Shown: positions 1 to 9,032, numbered from the stretch's first letter. The stretch: DNA of 64,000 nucleotides from Streptomyces sp. ISL-96 (GCF_018614035.1 NZ_JAGGPA010000021.1:1-64000); one strand, 5' to 3'. The notes: generated by a model from the sequence alone, not told the origin. A program made the numbers and translations.

Positions 1-20
1 CGGGTTGCCTGCGGCGCTTT

Positions 21-43
21 CCCCGGCAGGGGGCCGGCCGGGG
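21..43 (-). terminator. Possible terminator after the PL1 operon
   Basis: CCCCGGC at 21-27 pairs with GCCGGGG at 37-43 just beyond the stop codon of the last gene of the minus-strand operon. There is no clear T-run, so this is only a candidate hairpin terminator. The rest of bases 1-49 shows no gene. Confidence 0.3.
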
Positions 44-49
44 AGGATG

Positions 50-1333
50 TCAGCGCAGGTGCTGCGCGCCCGCCCGCCCCGTCACCAGCGCCGGGACGAC
101 TCGCGGGTGGTCGACTCGGGTGCGCAGGACCGGCGTCCAGCCCGCGTCCTCCCGCAGCGGGTTGCCGGGGTTCGCCGTGTTGTGGGCGGCCAGTAGGTCC
201 GTCCGCACGCCGTTGACGTAGTTGTCCTTCGTGGTGACCGGCGCGTCCTTCCACTTCTTCAGGATCTTCGCCGCGCTCACACCGCCGGGCAGCGCGAACG
301 TGTTCCTCTCCGCCACCAGCCGGGATTCGAGACCGATGCCGAAGCTGTACGCGTACCCCTGCGCCGCCACCACGAAGTGGTTGTTGTACGCGTCGACCTG
401 GCCGAACCGCACGCGTGGCGCCCGCTCGACGATATTGCGGAAGAGGTTGTGGTGGAGGGTGACCCGCAGCTTGCCGCGGTCGGTCGCGCCCGCGCTGTCG
501 CTGTTGCCGATCATCAGGGTCTTGTCGTGGTCGGTGAACGCGTTCCAGGACACGGTGACCAGGTCGGCGCCCCTGACGACATCCAGCTCCCCGTCGTGCT
601 GCTGGAACAACTGGCCGTAGTAGAAGGGCTGTTCGCTGTCCGGGCGGCGCCCGTCGGTGAACGTGTTGTGGTCGATCCAGACATGCGTCGAGCCGTACAC
701 CACGAGGTTGTCGTACTCGGAGTTCCAGGCGCCCCCGTCCCCGTCCGTGGGGTCCCACTGCGGGAAACAGTCGAAGGCGTCCTCGAAGGTCAGGCCCCGG
801 ACCACGACGTTGTCGGTGTCCTTGATCTGGAGGGACCCGCCGAGCACCCGCGCGCCGTTCCCCAGACCGACAATCGTCGTATTCGCCGGGACGTACGCCT
901 TGATCTGCTTGCCCTGCGCGTCGGCCGAGGCGGCACGGGCCTCCTCCAGGGGGCCCGACGGCTGGGCGGTGCCCCAGGTTTTCGGATCGTACGCCGCCAG
1001 ATACGCGTCCAGGGTGTAGCCGTCGGTGGCGAAGTCCTCGCAGCTCTTGCCGCCCAGCCCGTCGAGCGTGCCGCGCACCCGGATGACCTTCGGCGCGTCA
1101 CCGCCGTCCTTCAGCGCCTGCTTGAACTCGTCCCAGGTGGCGACGGTGTACGTGTGTGCCGCGTCGGCCCCGGCGCCTCCCGTGGTGCCGCCGCCGGCCG
1201 ACGCCCAGCCGTCGTATCCGGGCAGCACGTGGGCGGTCCGTACGCCGTCCGGTGAAGCGTGGGCCGTCGCGGCGGGGAGCACGGCGAGCGGCAGTGCCGC
1301 CGCAGTGGCCATGGATATGAGGCGAGTACGCAT
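50..1333 (-). CDS. Secreted pectate lyase, PL1 family
   Basis: Predicted extracellular lyase that cleaves polygalacturonan by beta-elimination. The 427-residue product has a Sec-type signal peptide (about residues 1-26, ending AHA). A right-handed beta-helix-type body follows, with the PL1 hallmark WIDHNTF near 219-225 and the catalytic-arginine motif APRVRFG (R at about 309). A GGTTGG-type loop precedes the helix, as is common in Streptomyces PL1 enzymes. The ATG overlaps the TAA of the upstream acetylesterase by one base (TAATG), so the two are translationally coupled. It is the last gene of the large pectin operon; placement after an RG acetylesterase fits sequential debranching and backbone cleavage. 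The family call is firm; pectate versus pectin preference cannot be read from sequence. Confidence 0.88.
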   Translation of the reverse strand: MRTRLISMATAAALPLAVLPAATAHASPDGVRTAHVLPGYDGWASAGGGTTGGAGADAAHTYTVATWDEFKQALKDGGDAPKVIRVRGTLDGLGGKSCEDFATDGYTLDAYLAAYDPKTWGTAQPSGPLEEARAASADAQGKQIKAYVPANTTIVGLGNGARVLGGSLQIKDTDNVVVRGLTFEDAFDCFPQWDPTDGDGGAWNSEYDNLVVYGSTHVWIDHNTFTDGRRPDSEQPFYYGQLFQQHDGELDVVRGADLVTVSWNAFTDHDKTLMIGNSDSAGATDRGKLRVTLHHNLFRNIVERAPRVRFGQVDAYNNHFVVAAQGYAYSFGIGLESRLVAERNTFALPGGVSAAKILKKWKDAPVTTKDNYVNGVRTDLLAAHNTANPGNPLREDAGWTPVLRTRVDHPRVVPALVTGRAGAQHLR

Positions 1334-2172
1334 TACGGCTCCTCGTGCCAGGTCAGCCAGGATTCGGGGATCTCCGCACTCAGCCGGCGCAGCTCGTGCG
1401 CGCCCAGCACCTTCTCGTCCGCCAGTGCGCGTGCTGTCATCCGGGCCACCTCGATGGCACCGGGCGGATGGAAGTGGGTGTTGTCCGAAACGCCGTCCGG
1501 GTAGTTGGGCGATTCGCCCGGCGCCAGCCAGTGGAAGTACGCCTTGCTCGCCTCGGGGCCGAGCTTCTGCCACAGGGCGCGCGAGCGTGCCGCGATGTCC
1601 AGCAGCGGTACGTCGTGCGCCGCCGCCAGTGCCCGCATCGCCTCCGGGTACTCGCCGTGCGTCGCCAGCGCCGTACCCGCCGCGTCGAACCGCCTGCGCT
1701 CCACGGACGTCAGCAGCACCGGGCGCCCGCCGCGGGCCCGCGCCCCGTCGACGTACCGGAGCAGATGCTCCTGATAGCTCGTCCACGGCTCGGTGTAGCG
1801 GGTGGGGTCTTCGCGCTTAGCGTCGTTGTGGCCGAACTGGATGAGGAGGAAGTCCTCCGGGCGGATCGCCTCCAGGATCGGTGTCAGCCGGCCCTCGTCG
1901 ATGAAACTCTTCGAACTGCGGCCGTTCACGGCGTGGTTGACGACCCTGAGCTTGTGCGACAGGAAGAAGGGGAGCGCCATGCCCCAGCCGGTCTCGGGCG
2001 CCGCCGGGGCGTACTTGTCTGCGGCGGTGGAGTCTCCGGCGATGAAGACGTTTCGCATACGGTGAGTTCCTCGGGGGTCTCGCGTGCCCGCCGCCGTGGC
2101 CGGCGGGGCGCCGGCCACGGCGAGCGGCAGCACGGCGGCGAGCGTCGCCAGCGCGCGTCGGCGGCTGGTCAC
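1333..2172 (-). CDS. Rhamnogalacturonan acetylesterase-like SGNH/GDSL hydrolase (CE12)
   Basis: Likely removes acetyl groups from RG-I so that lyases can act outside the cell. The 279-residue product starts with an arginine-rich, signal-like N-terminus (RRRALATLAAVLPLAVAG). The SGNH blocks are present: GDST with nucleophile serine at about residue 48, a glycine of block II (NHAVNGRSS), GHND of block III, and the C-terminal DNTHFHPPG carrying the histidine. The GTG start at 2172 is chosen because it overlaps the binding-protein stop as GTGA; an ATG six codons upstream lies inside that neighbour. It is coupled on both sides within the operon. A second CE12 (13895-14983) lies on the divergent arm, so the locus has two deacetylases. 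Confidence 0.85.
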   Translation of the reverse strand: MTSRRRALATLAAVLPLAVAGAPPATAAGTRDPRGTHRMRNVFIAGDSTAADKYAPAAPETGWGMALPFFLSHKLRVVNHAVNGRSSKSFIDEGRLTPILEAIRPEDFLLIQFGHNDAKREDPTRYTEPWTSYQEHLLRYVDGARARGGRPVLLTSVERRRFDAAGTALATHGEYPEAMRALAAAHDVPLLDIAARSRALWQKLGPEASKAYFHWLAPGESPNYPDGVSDNTHFHPPGAIEVARMTARALADEKVLGAHELRRLSAEIPESWLTWHEEP

Positions 2173-3542
2173 TTGTTCTGCTGCTTCCACTCGGCCTGCG
2201 CCTCGTTCAGCTCACCGGCAACCTTGTCCAGGAATTCCTTGGGCGTGGACTTCCCGAGCAGGACCTTCTGGAACTCGGGCTCGTTGTCGGCCTTGGTGAT
2301 CGAATTCCAGTCCGGCAGGTAGTACGGCAGCTGCACGATCTTGGTGCTGCCGTCGGTGAGGGACTGCGCGCCGAGCCTCGTCGGCTCCGACTCGCTGATC
2401 CAGCTGTCCTTCGCCGCCTCGGTGTTCGCCGGGATCGCGCCGGCCGCCTCGTTCCACTTGCTGTTCGACTCGTGCGACGCCGCGAACTCGATGAACTTCC
2501 ACGCCGCGGCCTTGTTCTTGCTCGCCTTGAACAGGCCGAGACCGTCGACCGGGTTGGACACCTGGACCCTGGTGCCGCCGGGACCGGTCGGGTTCGGTAT
2601 GCCGGCGAACTTCTCCTCCCCCAGCGCCTTCACGTGGTCCTGGTAGGAGCCGAGGTTGTGGCTGAGCATCCCGATCGTGCCGGAGTCCCACTGGGCGACC
2701 ATCTTGGCGAAGTCGTTGTTGACGTCGGCCTCGGGCGTCGTCCTCTTGTACAGCCCGACGTACTTCTCCAGCGCCGCGACGTTCTTCGGGTCATTGACCG
2801 TGGTCTTGTCGCCGTTCCAGAACGTCGTGATGCCCGACTGCCCGTAGATCGCGTCCAGCGCCTGGGCGACCGACCCCGCGCCCCCTCGGATCGTGTACCC
2901 GAAGGCGTTCTTGTCCGCGTCGGTCAGCTTCTCGGCCGCCGTGTAGAACGCCTCCCAGGTCTTCGGCGCCTCCAGTCCCGCCGCCTTGAACAGATCGGTC
3001 CGGTACCAGAGCGTGCCGTTGTTCGCGGACGTCGGTACGGAGTACATCTCGTCCCCGCGCCCGCCGGCCGTCCTGACGCCCTCCACCATCGACTCGACGA
3101 GCTTGCCGTTCAGTTCGGAGTCCTTGATGCGGTCCCCGACCGGCTCCAGTGCGTTCTGCGCGACGATGCCGGAGAGGTACGCCGTACCCACGCCCCCCAC
3201 GTCCGGCAGGCCGCCGCCCGCGATCGCCGTGTCGTACTTCGACTGCACATCGGTGATCGGGACCGGGACGTACTTGACCTTGATGTCCTTGTTCGCCGCC
3301 TCGAAGTCCTTGATGATCTCCTTCCAGATGGCGGTGCGGGGCCCGCCGTTGTTGTCCCAGAAGGTGATCTCGCCCTTGCCCGAACCCTCGTTGCCCGTGT
3401 TGCCGCTGCCGTCGTCCCCGCAGGCCGCGGCGGTCAGCGCCAGCACGGCCGCCATCGCGACAGCGGCGGCGGTGCGCCTCCCACGCCCGCGGTGTCCGGT
3501 GGAAGTTCTCACGGGCTGCTCTTCTCTCTCGGTGTGCGTCAT
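2169..3542 (-). CDS. Sugar-binding lipoprotein of an ABC importer
   Basis: Extracytoplasmic solute-binding protein (family 1 type, 457 residues), predicted to deliver oligosaccharides to the permease pair at 7091-8943. An arginine-rich N-terminus precedes a hydrophobic stretch and lipobox LTAAAC with lipid-attachment Cys at residue 41. Mature protein motifs such as GEITFWDNNGG and LWYRTDLFKAAGL are typical of maltose/arabinogalactan-type binding proteins. ATG overlaps the GH43 stop (ATGA). The gene is separated from its permeases by three enzyme genes, which is unusual, but all are coupled in one operon. No ATPase gene is present; Streptomyces sugar importers commonly share MsiK, which is encoded elsewhere. 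Confidence 0.85.
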   Translation of the reverse strand: MTHTEREEQPVRTSTGHRGRGRRTAAAVAMAAVLALTAAACGDDGSGNTGNEGSGKGEITFWDNNGGPRTAIWKEIIKDFEAANKDIKVKYVPVPITDVQSKYDTAIAGGGLPDVGGVGTAYLSGIVAQNALEPVGDRIKDSELNGKLVESMVEGVRTAGGRGDEMYSVPTSANNGTLWYRTDLFKAAGLEAPKTWEAFYTAAEKLTDADKNAFGYTIRGGAGSVAQALDAIYGQSGITTFWNGDKTTVNDPKNVAALEKYVGLYKRTTPEADVNNDFAKMVAQWDSGTIGMLSHNLGSYQDHVKALGEEKFAGIPNPTGPGGTRVQVSNPVDGLGLFKASKNKAAAWKFIEFAASHESNSKWNEAAGAIPANTEAAKDSWISESEPTRLGAQSLTDGSTKIVQLPYYLPDWNSITKADNEPEFQKVLLGKSTPKEFLDKVAGELNEAQAEWKQQNK

Positions 3543-5092
3543 TGCGACTCCTTGGAGGTACGGAAGTTGGTGAAAAGTGCTGTGCCGGCGGGCCTGGCCC
3601 CGGGCGGCGCGGTCGCGAACAGGGCGAGCTGCGCCCCGACCCACCGCCACGGCACGGCCGCGAAGACCTCCCCCGACGGGCGGAACCCGTCGCCCGTGTC
3701 GGCCGAGAACCGGCAGCGTGCCCCGGCCGAGACCTCGATCCGCAGCCGCACCCGCCCGCCCGCTCCGGCGGGCACGGGGCGGCTGTACTCGGCGTCCCGT
3801 TCGCTCTCGGCCACCGTCTCGGCGTACCGGTGCACGAGCTGTACGCCGCCGTCGGCGCCCCGCTCCAGGCCGATCCAGGAGAAGGCGTCGCCCAGCACGG
3901 CGAACCCGGCCTTCGCCCCGACCGCCCGGCTGCTGAGCGTCAGTTCGACCGTCGCGGTGAACTCCGGTGCGGGAAACCGCTGCACGAGCACATTCGGCAC
4001 CCTGCGCAGGTCGTGCGCGGCGGCCGTACGTACACAGGTCGACAGCAGCCCGTCCCCGGAGTGCGGCACGGTCCATCCGGCATCCGGCCCGGCCGTCCAC
4101 TGCCACTGCCGTCCGTAGCGTCCGCCGGGGAAGCTGTCGTCGGTGACCGGCGCCGTCACGGGCTGCGGCGGCAGATCAGGCTTGGGATGTACGGACACGG
4201 GCTCGCCCGCGTCGCCGATCACCGGCCACCCCGCCTCGTCCCAGCGCATCGGCTGGAGGTGCACCACGCGGCCGTACGCCCCGCGCGCCTGGAAGTGCAG
4301 GAACCAGTCCTGCCCGGTCTGGGTGCGCACCCAGCCGCCCTGGTGCGGCCCGTTGACGTCCGTGTCCCCCTGCCGCAGGACGACTTTTCTCTCGTACGGG
4401 CCGAAGAACTCCCGCGACCGCAGCGCCCCCTGCCACCCCGTCTCGACCCCTCCGGCCGGCGCGAAGATCCAGAACCAGCCGTCATGGCGGTACAGCTTGG
4501 GCCCTTCGAGGGTGAACCAGCCGGGGATCCGGTCCCCGTCGACGATCACCTTGCCCTCGTCGAGCAGGGTGCGCCCGTCGGGGCTCATCCGGTGGCCGGT
4601 CAGCCGGTTCTTCACCCCCGAACGGGACTTGGCCCAGGCGTGTACGAGGTACGCCTCGCCGCTCTCCTCGTCCCACAGCGGGCACGGGTCGATCAGCCCC
4701 TTTCCCGCCTTCAGCAGATGCGGCTTGGTCCACGGCCCGCGGATGTCCCGCGCGCTGATCTGGTGGATGCCCCGGTCCGGGTCGCCCCAGAAGATCCAGA
4801 ACCGGCCGCCGCTGTGCCGCAGGGACGGCGCCCACACCCCGCAGTCGTGCCGCGGCCCGCCGGACTCGTCCTCACCGACCGGCGCCGGCCGTTCCAGGGC
4901 GTGCCCGATCACCGACCAGTTCACGAGATCACGCGAGTGCAGCAGCGGCAGCCCCGGCGACCGGCCGAAGCTGGAAGCGGTGAGGTAGTAGTCCTCGCCG
5001 GCCCGCAGCACATCCGGATCGGACCAGTCCGCGGCGAGCACCGGATTGCGGTACGTGCCGTCTCCCCGGTCGGCGGTCCACGGCCGGCTCAC
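3539..5092 (-). CDS. Intracellular GH43 glycosidase with C-terminal beta-sandwich
   Basis: Probably an exo-acting alpha-L-arabinofuranosidase or beta-xylosidase on imported side-chain oligosaccharides. The 517-residue product has no signal peptide. The N-terminal five-bladed propeller shows the family 43 acids: DWSDPDVL (base Asp near residue 25) and FTLEGPKLY (acid Glu near residue 180). A C-terminal concanavalin-like domain (about 330-517), like the GH43 xylosidase C-terminal module, follows. GTG at 5092 is chosen for the GTGA overlap with the upstream stop. Activity (arabinose versus xylose) cannot be settled by reading; the RG-I context favours arabinan. Confidence 0.8.
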   Translation of the reverse strand: MSRPWTADRGDGTYRNPVLAADWSDPDVLRAGEDYYLTASSFGRSPGLPLLHSRDLVNWSVIGHALERPAPVGEDESGGPRHDCGVWAPSLRHSGGRFWIFWGDPDRGIHQISARDIRGPWTKPHLLKAGKGLIDPCPLWDEESGEAYLVHAWAKSRSGVKNRLTGHRMSPDGRTLLDEGKVIVDGDRIPGWFTLEGPKLYRHDGWFWIFAPAGGVETGWQGALRSREFFGPYERKVVLRQGDTDVNGPHQGGWVRTQTGQDWFLHFQARGAYGRVVHLQPMRWDEAGWPVIGDAGEPVSVHPKPDLPPQPVTAPVTDDSFPGGRYGRQWQWTAGPDAGWTVPHSGDGLLSTCVRTAAAHDLRRVPNVLVQRFPAPEFTATVELTLSSRAVGAKAGFAVLGDAFSWIGLERGADGGVQLVHRYAETVAESERDAEYSRPVPAGAGGRVRLRIEVSAGARCRFSADTGDGFRPSGEVFAAVPWRWVGAQLALFATAPPGARPAGTALFTNFRTSKESQ

Positions 5093-5946
5093 GAGCCCAC
5101 CGCCCTGCTGATGTACGCCGCCGAGGCCTCCCGGTCCAGAACGCCGTCGGCCACGACCGTGACCAGGCGGCGTACGACCGTCGCCCCCGCGGGAACCGGC
5201 AGCCGCTCCGCCCAGGCGAGCGCCGAGCCCACCCCCGGATACTCCCCGGTCCGTACGAACCACGGATCGCGGCGGGTCTCGGCGGTCGCCCCGGCGAACA
5301 CCAGCGTCCAGCCCTGCCCCGCCAGCCCCAGCCAGTCGGCGGTCCGCCCGTGCACCGCCTCCTCGCCCTCCCCGTTCGCGGTGAACGCCACCGGCGCCGC
5401 GGCCTCCTTCGGCGCGCGCCAGAAGAAGCCGCCGTACCCGGCGCCCGCGCGGCCGTTGGTGGCCGGGCTGCCGATGGACAGGTCACCGCCCGAGGTGTTG
5501 GTGAGCGAGAAGGTGAAGTCAAGCGCCCAGGCCAGGCCGTCCAGTTCGGTGGCGGCGACCGTGCGGTGCTCGTGCAGCAGCTCGGCCGAGCACTCAGCAC
5601 CGGTCTGCCAGCTCAGCTCCTCCACGAACCCGTCCGGGTCGCGCAGCTTCCATCCCCGGTGCACCTGGGAGCCGTGGTTGTCGAGCTCCACGGACCCCTG
5701 ATCGCGTACGTAGGTGCGCCCGCCCCAGAAGTTGGCGCCCGCCACATCGGGCACGGCGATTCCCACCCCCAGATGATGAACGTGGTCCTCAGGCATCTCC
5801 TCGGTGACCGCCACACCGCCGAGCGTCGAGACGGGGTGCAGGTACGGGCGCGCCGAGAGATGGGGCGCGAGCGTCGGGCTGAAGGTGTAGCGGCCGACGG
5901 GACGACCCGAACAGAGCAGTGTGTGCGCGGAGTTCAAGGTGTTCAC
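5089..5946 (-). CDS. DUF6807 (PmoA-like) family protein
   Basis: A 285-residue cytoplasmic protein that resembles the DUF6807 family, sometimes labelled methane oxygenase PmoA; that label is misleading here. Visible features are the repeated NFWGGRTY and HRGWKL motifs, the core DGLAWALDFTF, and the NGRAGAGYGGFFWR segment typical of this beta-sandwich family. No biochemical role is established. The GTG start overlaps the Gfo/Idh stop (GTGA). It sits between a Gfo/Idh oxidoreductase and a GH43, and such proteins often neighbour Gfo/Idh genes in sugar clusters, so a role in handling a sugar lactone or unusual monosaccharide is plausible but unproven. Confidence 0.7.
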   Translation of the reverse strand: MNTLNSAHTLLCSGRPVGRYTFSPTLAPHLSARPYLHPVSTLGGVAVTEEMPEDHVHHLGVGIAVPDVAGANFWGGRTYVRDQGSVELDNHGSQVHRGWKLRDPDGFVEELSWQTGAECSAELLHEHRTVAATELDGLAWALDFTFSLTNTSGGDLSIGSPATNGRAGAGYGGFFWRAPKEAAAPVAFTANGEGEEAVHGRTADWLGLAGQGWTLVFAGATAETRRDPWFVRTGEYPGVGSALAWAERLPVPAGATVVRRLVTVVADGVLDREASAAYISRAVGS

Positions 5947-7094
5947 GGTGTTCTCACCTCGCTGGCGGGCACCCAGGGGACGCCCAGTTCGGAGAAGAGG
6001 GTCAGGGTCTCGGCGCTCGCGGCGACCACAGCGTCCACACCTGACACGATCCGGCGCGGCGCCGACGACTCACCGGGCGCGGTGCGCCAGGCGGACGCGG
6101 GCAGCGGGAGCGGATCGGGAGCGAGCCGGATCGCTTCGACGACCCGCATGAACGCTCCCGTGAGCTCCGGGGGTACCAGGAGCGGCGTGTCCCGCGTCAG
6201 GTGGAGGATCAGGTTCTCCAGCAGATCCGTCCTGCCGTGCAGAAACTCCTCAGGTCCGTGCCCCGCGCGCTGCACCAGCACCCGGTCCTGCCTGTACCAG
6301 AAGGTGATCCGGCCCAGGTCGCCGTGGGCGACGACGTACGGCTCACCCGGCTGCTCGGCGCAGAGCGTCGCGGCGACGGTGACCGGCAGGCCGGCCGTCG
6401 TCGTGATCCGTACACAGGAGGTGTCGTCCGACTCGATGTCATTGGCGCGCAGCAGCTCCGACTCGATGTCCGCCACGTCCTCGGCCCGCGAACTGCCGCC
6501 CACGGCGAGGGCGGTGGCTACCGCGTGCGCCAGCGGATTGGTCAGCGCCCCGTCCACCACGTCGATGGCGCCGATGCGCCGGCGGCCCGACCACGGGGCC
6601 CGGGTGAAGTACGCGGTGTCCCGCACCCACGCGCCGGCGGCGCCGACGCCCCGCAGTTCACCGATCGCGCCTTGGGCGATCAGGGCGCGGATGGCGGGGA
6701 CGGCGTGCGAGCCGAGCGACTGGAAGCCGATCTGGCAGACGGTGCCGGCCGCCCGTACACCGTCCGCCATCCGCTCGAACTCCGCGTACGACGGCGCGGG
6801 CGGCTTCTCCAGCAGCAGATGTACGCCGCGCTCCGCCGCCGCCAGCGCAAGGTCGGTGTGGGTCTGGATGGGCGTACAGATGATGGCGATCCGGGCGCCG
6901 GTGGAGTCCAGCAGCGCGCCGAAGTCCGCGGACTGCTCGGGGCTGCCGAATCCCTCCAGCTCGTCGGTGTCCAGCGGCTTCAGCTCGCATATTCCGGCGA
7001 GCCGGGCGAGACCCAGCTGTTCGAGACGGCGGACGTTGTACAGATGGGAGCGGCCGTGACCGCGCGCCCCGGCGAGTACGACGGGCAGGCTCAT
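5943..7094 (-). CDS. Gfo/Idh/MocA family oxidoreductase
   Basis: Predicted NAD(P)-dependent sugar or sugar-acid dehydrogenase, 383 residues, cytoplasmic. The N-terminal Rossmann fold begins VVLAGARGHGRSH. The conserved EKPP motif (HLLLEKPPAPS, about residues 92-102) carries the family lysine. The C-terminal alpha/beta domain contains GGAL-like IDVVDGALTNPLAHA with the active-site histidine region. ATG at 7094 overlaps the permease stop (ATGA). Together with the IlvD/Edd and DHDPS-family genes upstream it could start an oxidative, non-phosphorylating route for a pectin sugar. The substrate is unknown. Confidence 0.82.
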   Translation of the reverse strand: MSLPVVLAGARGHGRSHLYNVRRLEQLGLARLAGICELKPLDTDELEGFGSPEQSADFGALLDSTGARIAIICTPIQTHTDLALAAAERGVHLLLEKPPAPSYAEFERMADGVRAAGTVCQIGFQSLGSHAVPAIRALIAQGAIGELRGVGAAGAWVRDTAYFTRAPWSGRRRIGAIDVVDGALTNPLAHAVATALAVGGSSRAEDVADIESELLRANDIESDDTSCVRITTTAGLPVTVAATLCAEQPGEPYVVAHGDLGRITFWYRQDRVLVQRAGHGPEEFLHGRTDLLENLILHLTRDTPLLVPPELTGAFMRVVEAIRLAPDPLPLPASAWRTAPGESSAPRRIVSGVDAVVAASAETLTLFSELGVPWVPASEVRTP

Positions 7095-8011
7095 CCCTTC
7101 ACCGCCCCGGCGCTGAAGCCGGTGATCAGCCACTTCTGGATGAAGGCGAAGACGATCACAACCGGTACGGCGGCGATGACACCGCCCGCGGCCAGCGCGC
7201 CCAGGTCGACGCTGTCGGCGCCGATGAGGGTGTTGAGGCCGACCGGGATCGTCTGCTTGTCCTGCTCGCTCAGGAACATCAGGGCGAACAGGAAGTGGTT
7301 CCAGCTGTGCACGAAGGCGAAGGAGCCGACGGCGATCAGCCCCGGCCGCAGCAGCGGCAGCACCACCGCGCAGAACGCCCGGAACCGCGAACAGCCGTCC
7401 ACCCAGGCGGCCTCCTCCAGGGAGACCGGCACGTTCTTGATGAAACCGCTGATGAGGATGATCGACAGCGGCAGCTGGAAGACGGTCTCCGCGATGATGA
7501 CGCTGCCCAGGGAGTTGATCAGCTGGAGGTTCTTGAAGATCTCGAAGAGCGGTACGAGCATCAGCGCGCCCGGGATGAACTGCGAGCACAGCAGCGCCAG
7601 CATGAAGCCGCTCTTGATCCGGAACTCGAAGCGCGCCAGGGCGTAGCCGCCCGCCAGCGCGATCCCGGTCGTCATGACGAGGGTCGCCACCCCGACGATC
7701 ATGCTGTTCTCGAAGAACATCCCGAAGCTGCGCTCGTTCCACACCTTCGCGAAGTGCTCGAAGGTCAGCGGCCAGGGCACCAGCGAAGTGGATCCGGCGG
7801 GCCGCAGAGCGAAGAGGACCATCCAGTAGAAGGGGACGAGGGTGAAGAGCAGGTAGAGGCCGAGCGGCAGGTAGATCTGCCAGCGCGGTACGTCGTCGAA
7901 GGCGCGCTCGCGCCTGGGCCTGCGGCGTATGCCGCGCCCCGGCGGGGCGGCGGTCGGGTCGGGAGCGGGCAGGGCCTCGCGTGCGCCCTTCTCCGCCAGT
8001 GCTGCGGTCAC
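7091..8011 (-). CDS. Carbohydrate ABC transporter permease (MalG type)
   Basis: Inner permease subunit of the importer whose binding protein is at 2169-3542. The 306-residue product has about six membrane segments and the EAA loop LEEAAWVDGCSRFRAFCAVVLPLLRP that contacts the ATPase. It ends with the KWLITGFSAGAVKG tail typical of MalG-like subunits. GTG at 8011 is preferred because it overlaps the partner permease stop as GTGA; an arginine/proline-rich cytoplasmic N-terminus of about 35 residues follows. Confidence 0.87.
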   Translation of the reverse strand: MTAALAEKGAREALPAPDPTAAPPGRGIRRRPRRERAFDDVPRWQIYLPLGLYLLFTLVPFYWMVLFALRPAGSTSLVPWPLTFEHFAKVWNERSFGMFFENSMIVGVATLVMTTGIALAGGYALARFEFRIKSGFMLALLCSQFIPGALMLVPLFEIFKNLQLINSLGSVIIAETVFQLPLSIILISGFIKNVPVSLEEAAWVDGCSRFRAFCAVVLPLLRPGLIAVGSFAFVHSWNHFLFALMFLSEQDKQTIPVGLNTLIGADSVDLGALAAGGVIAAVPVVIVFAFIQKWLITGFSAGAVKG

Positions 8012-8943
8012 TTGGTGTCGCCTCCGAACTTGCTCAGGCGCAGGTAGAGGATCGAGCAGAAGAGGAGGATCACGAAGGCGACCGTGGTGAGCGCCGACGC
8101 GTAGCCGAAGTCGTGGCCCTCGATGCCGGTGTTGGCGACGTACAGCGGCAGCGTGGTGGTGACGCCGGCCGGTCCGCCGCCGGTGAGGGTGTAGAGCAGG
8201 TCGACGTTGTTGAACTCCCAGACGCCGCGCAGCAGCGTGGCCAGGACGATCGCGTCCCTGAGGTGCGGCAGGGTGATGTGGAAGAACTGCCGGGACCTGT
8301 TCGCCCCGTCGACGGAGGCCGCCTCGTACAGCTCCTTCGGGACGGACTGCAGGTCGGCGAGGATGAGGATCGCGAAGAAGGGGACGCCGCGCCAGAGCTC
8401 GGTGAGGACCGCCGCCCAGAAGACGGTGCCGGTGTCGGAGAGGACCGAGGTGCCGTACGAGCCGATGCCCGCGTCCGCCAGGTAGCGGCTGACGCCGGTG
8501 GAGGGGTTGTAGAGCAGCATCCAGATCGTGGTAGTCAGCACACCGGACACGGCCCAGGGTGAGAAGACCATGGCGCGGGCGATGCCGCGTCCTATGAAGG
8601 TCTGGTTGACGATGAGCGCGAGGACGAGTCCGAGGGCGAGTTGCAGCCCCACCTGGACGACGACCCACCGGGCGCTGAAGCCCAGAGTCGTCCAGAACTG
8701 CGGGTCGTCGGTGAAGACGCGGGTGAAGTTGTCGAAGCCCGCGAAGCCGTTGCGCCACGGCTTGGTGACGTTGTAGTGCTGAAGGCTGTAGTAGAAGACG
8801 CTGATGACCGGATAGACGATGAAGCCCAGCATCAGCAGCCCGGCGGGCGCGATGAGCAGATACGGGAGCCGGCGGGGCGGTGCTCCCACGCGGCGCCCCG
8901 GCGCCCTGGGCTTTCTGGCCACGGCTGAGGCGGCTGAGGCCAT
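8008..8943 (-). CDS. Carbohydrate ABC transporter permease (MalF type)
   Basis: First gene after the 90-bp regulatory gap at 8944-9032, so it probably begins its own transcript for transport and degradation. The 311 residues have a basic N-terminus, six or so membrane spans, the segment PYLLIAPAGLLMLGF, and the EAA loop ELYEAASVDGANRSRQFFHITLP. The ATG is preceded by an 18-bp palindrome and a GAAGCGCTT element, suggesting tight sugar-responsive control. Overlaps the MalG-type gene by 4 bp. Confidence 0.87.
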   Translation of the reverse strand: MASAASAVARKPRAPGRRVGAPPRRLPYLLIAPAGLLMLGFIVYPVISVFYYSLQHYNVTKPWRNGFAGFDNFTRVFTDDPQFWTTLGFSARWVVVQVGLQLALGLVLALIVNQTFIGRGIARAMVFSPWAVSGVLTTTIWMLLYNPSTGVSRYLADAGIGSYGTSVLSDTGTVFWAAVLTELWRGVPFFAILILADLQSVPKELYEAASVDGANRSRQFFHITLPHLRDAIVLATLLRGVWEFNNVDLLYTLTGGGPAGVTTTLPLYVANTGIEGHDFGYASALTTVAFVILLFCSILYLRLSKFGGDTK

Positions 8944-8972
8944 GACTGCTGCTCCGTTCTCGGTGCGGATGT

Positions 8973-8982
8973 GAAGCGCTTG
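8973..8982. promoter_or_regulatory. AAGCGCTT-core operator-like site
   Basis: GAAGCGCTTG lies 30 bp upstream of the permease ATG at 8943 and just beside the 18-bp palindrome at 8991. The same core recurs upstream of several glycosidase and regulator genes in the window, as expected for LacI-family operators. Confidence 0.4.
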
Positions 8983-8990
8983 CCGGATGT

Positions 8991-9008
8991 TGTTCGAGAT
9001 CCCGAACA
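8991..9008. promoter_or_regulatory. 18-bp palindrome, copy 1 of 3
   Basis: TGTTCGAGATCCCGAACA is a near-perfect inverted repeat in the gap between the IlvD/Edd gene and the permease operon. Two related sites occur at 12678-12695 and 12779-12796. The shared pattern is TTCGA, about six variable bases, then CGAACA. It is a candidate operator for the GntR regulator encoded at 11674-12321. Confidence 0.5.
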
Positions 9009-9032
9009 AAAGGAGAGGGGTACGGAGGCGGG

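Noticed and set aside
377..1255. Long rightward open frames opposite the PL1 gene.
   Set aside because: Antisense shadows; the leftward frame has a signal peptide and PL1 motifs.
5089..5946. Methane monooxygenase subunit PmoA suggested by the family nickname.
   Set aside because: No membrane helices or copper motifs; the gene belongs to DUF6807 and lies in a glycan operon.
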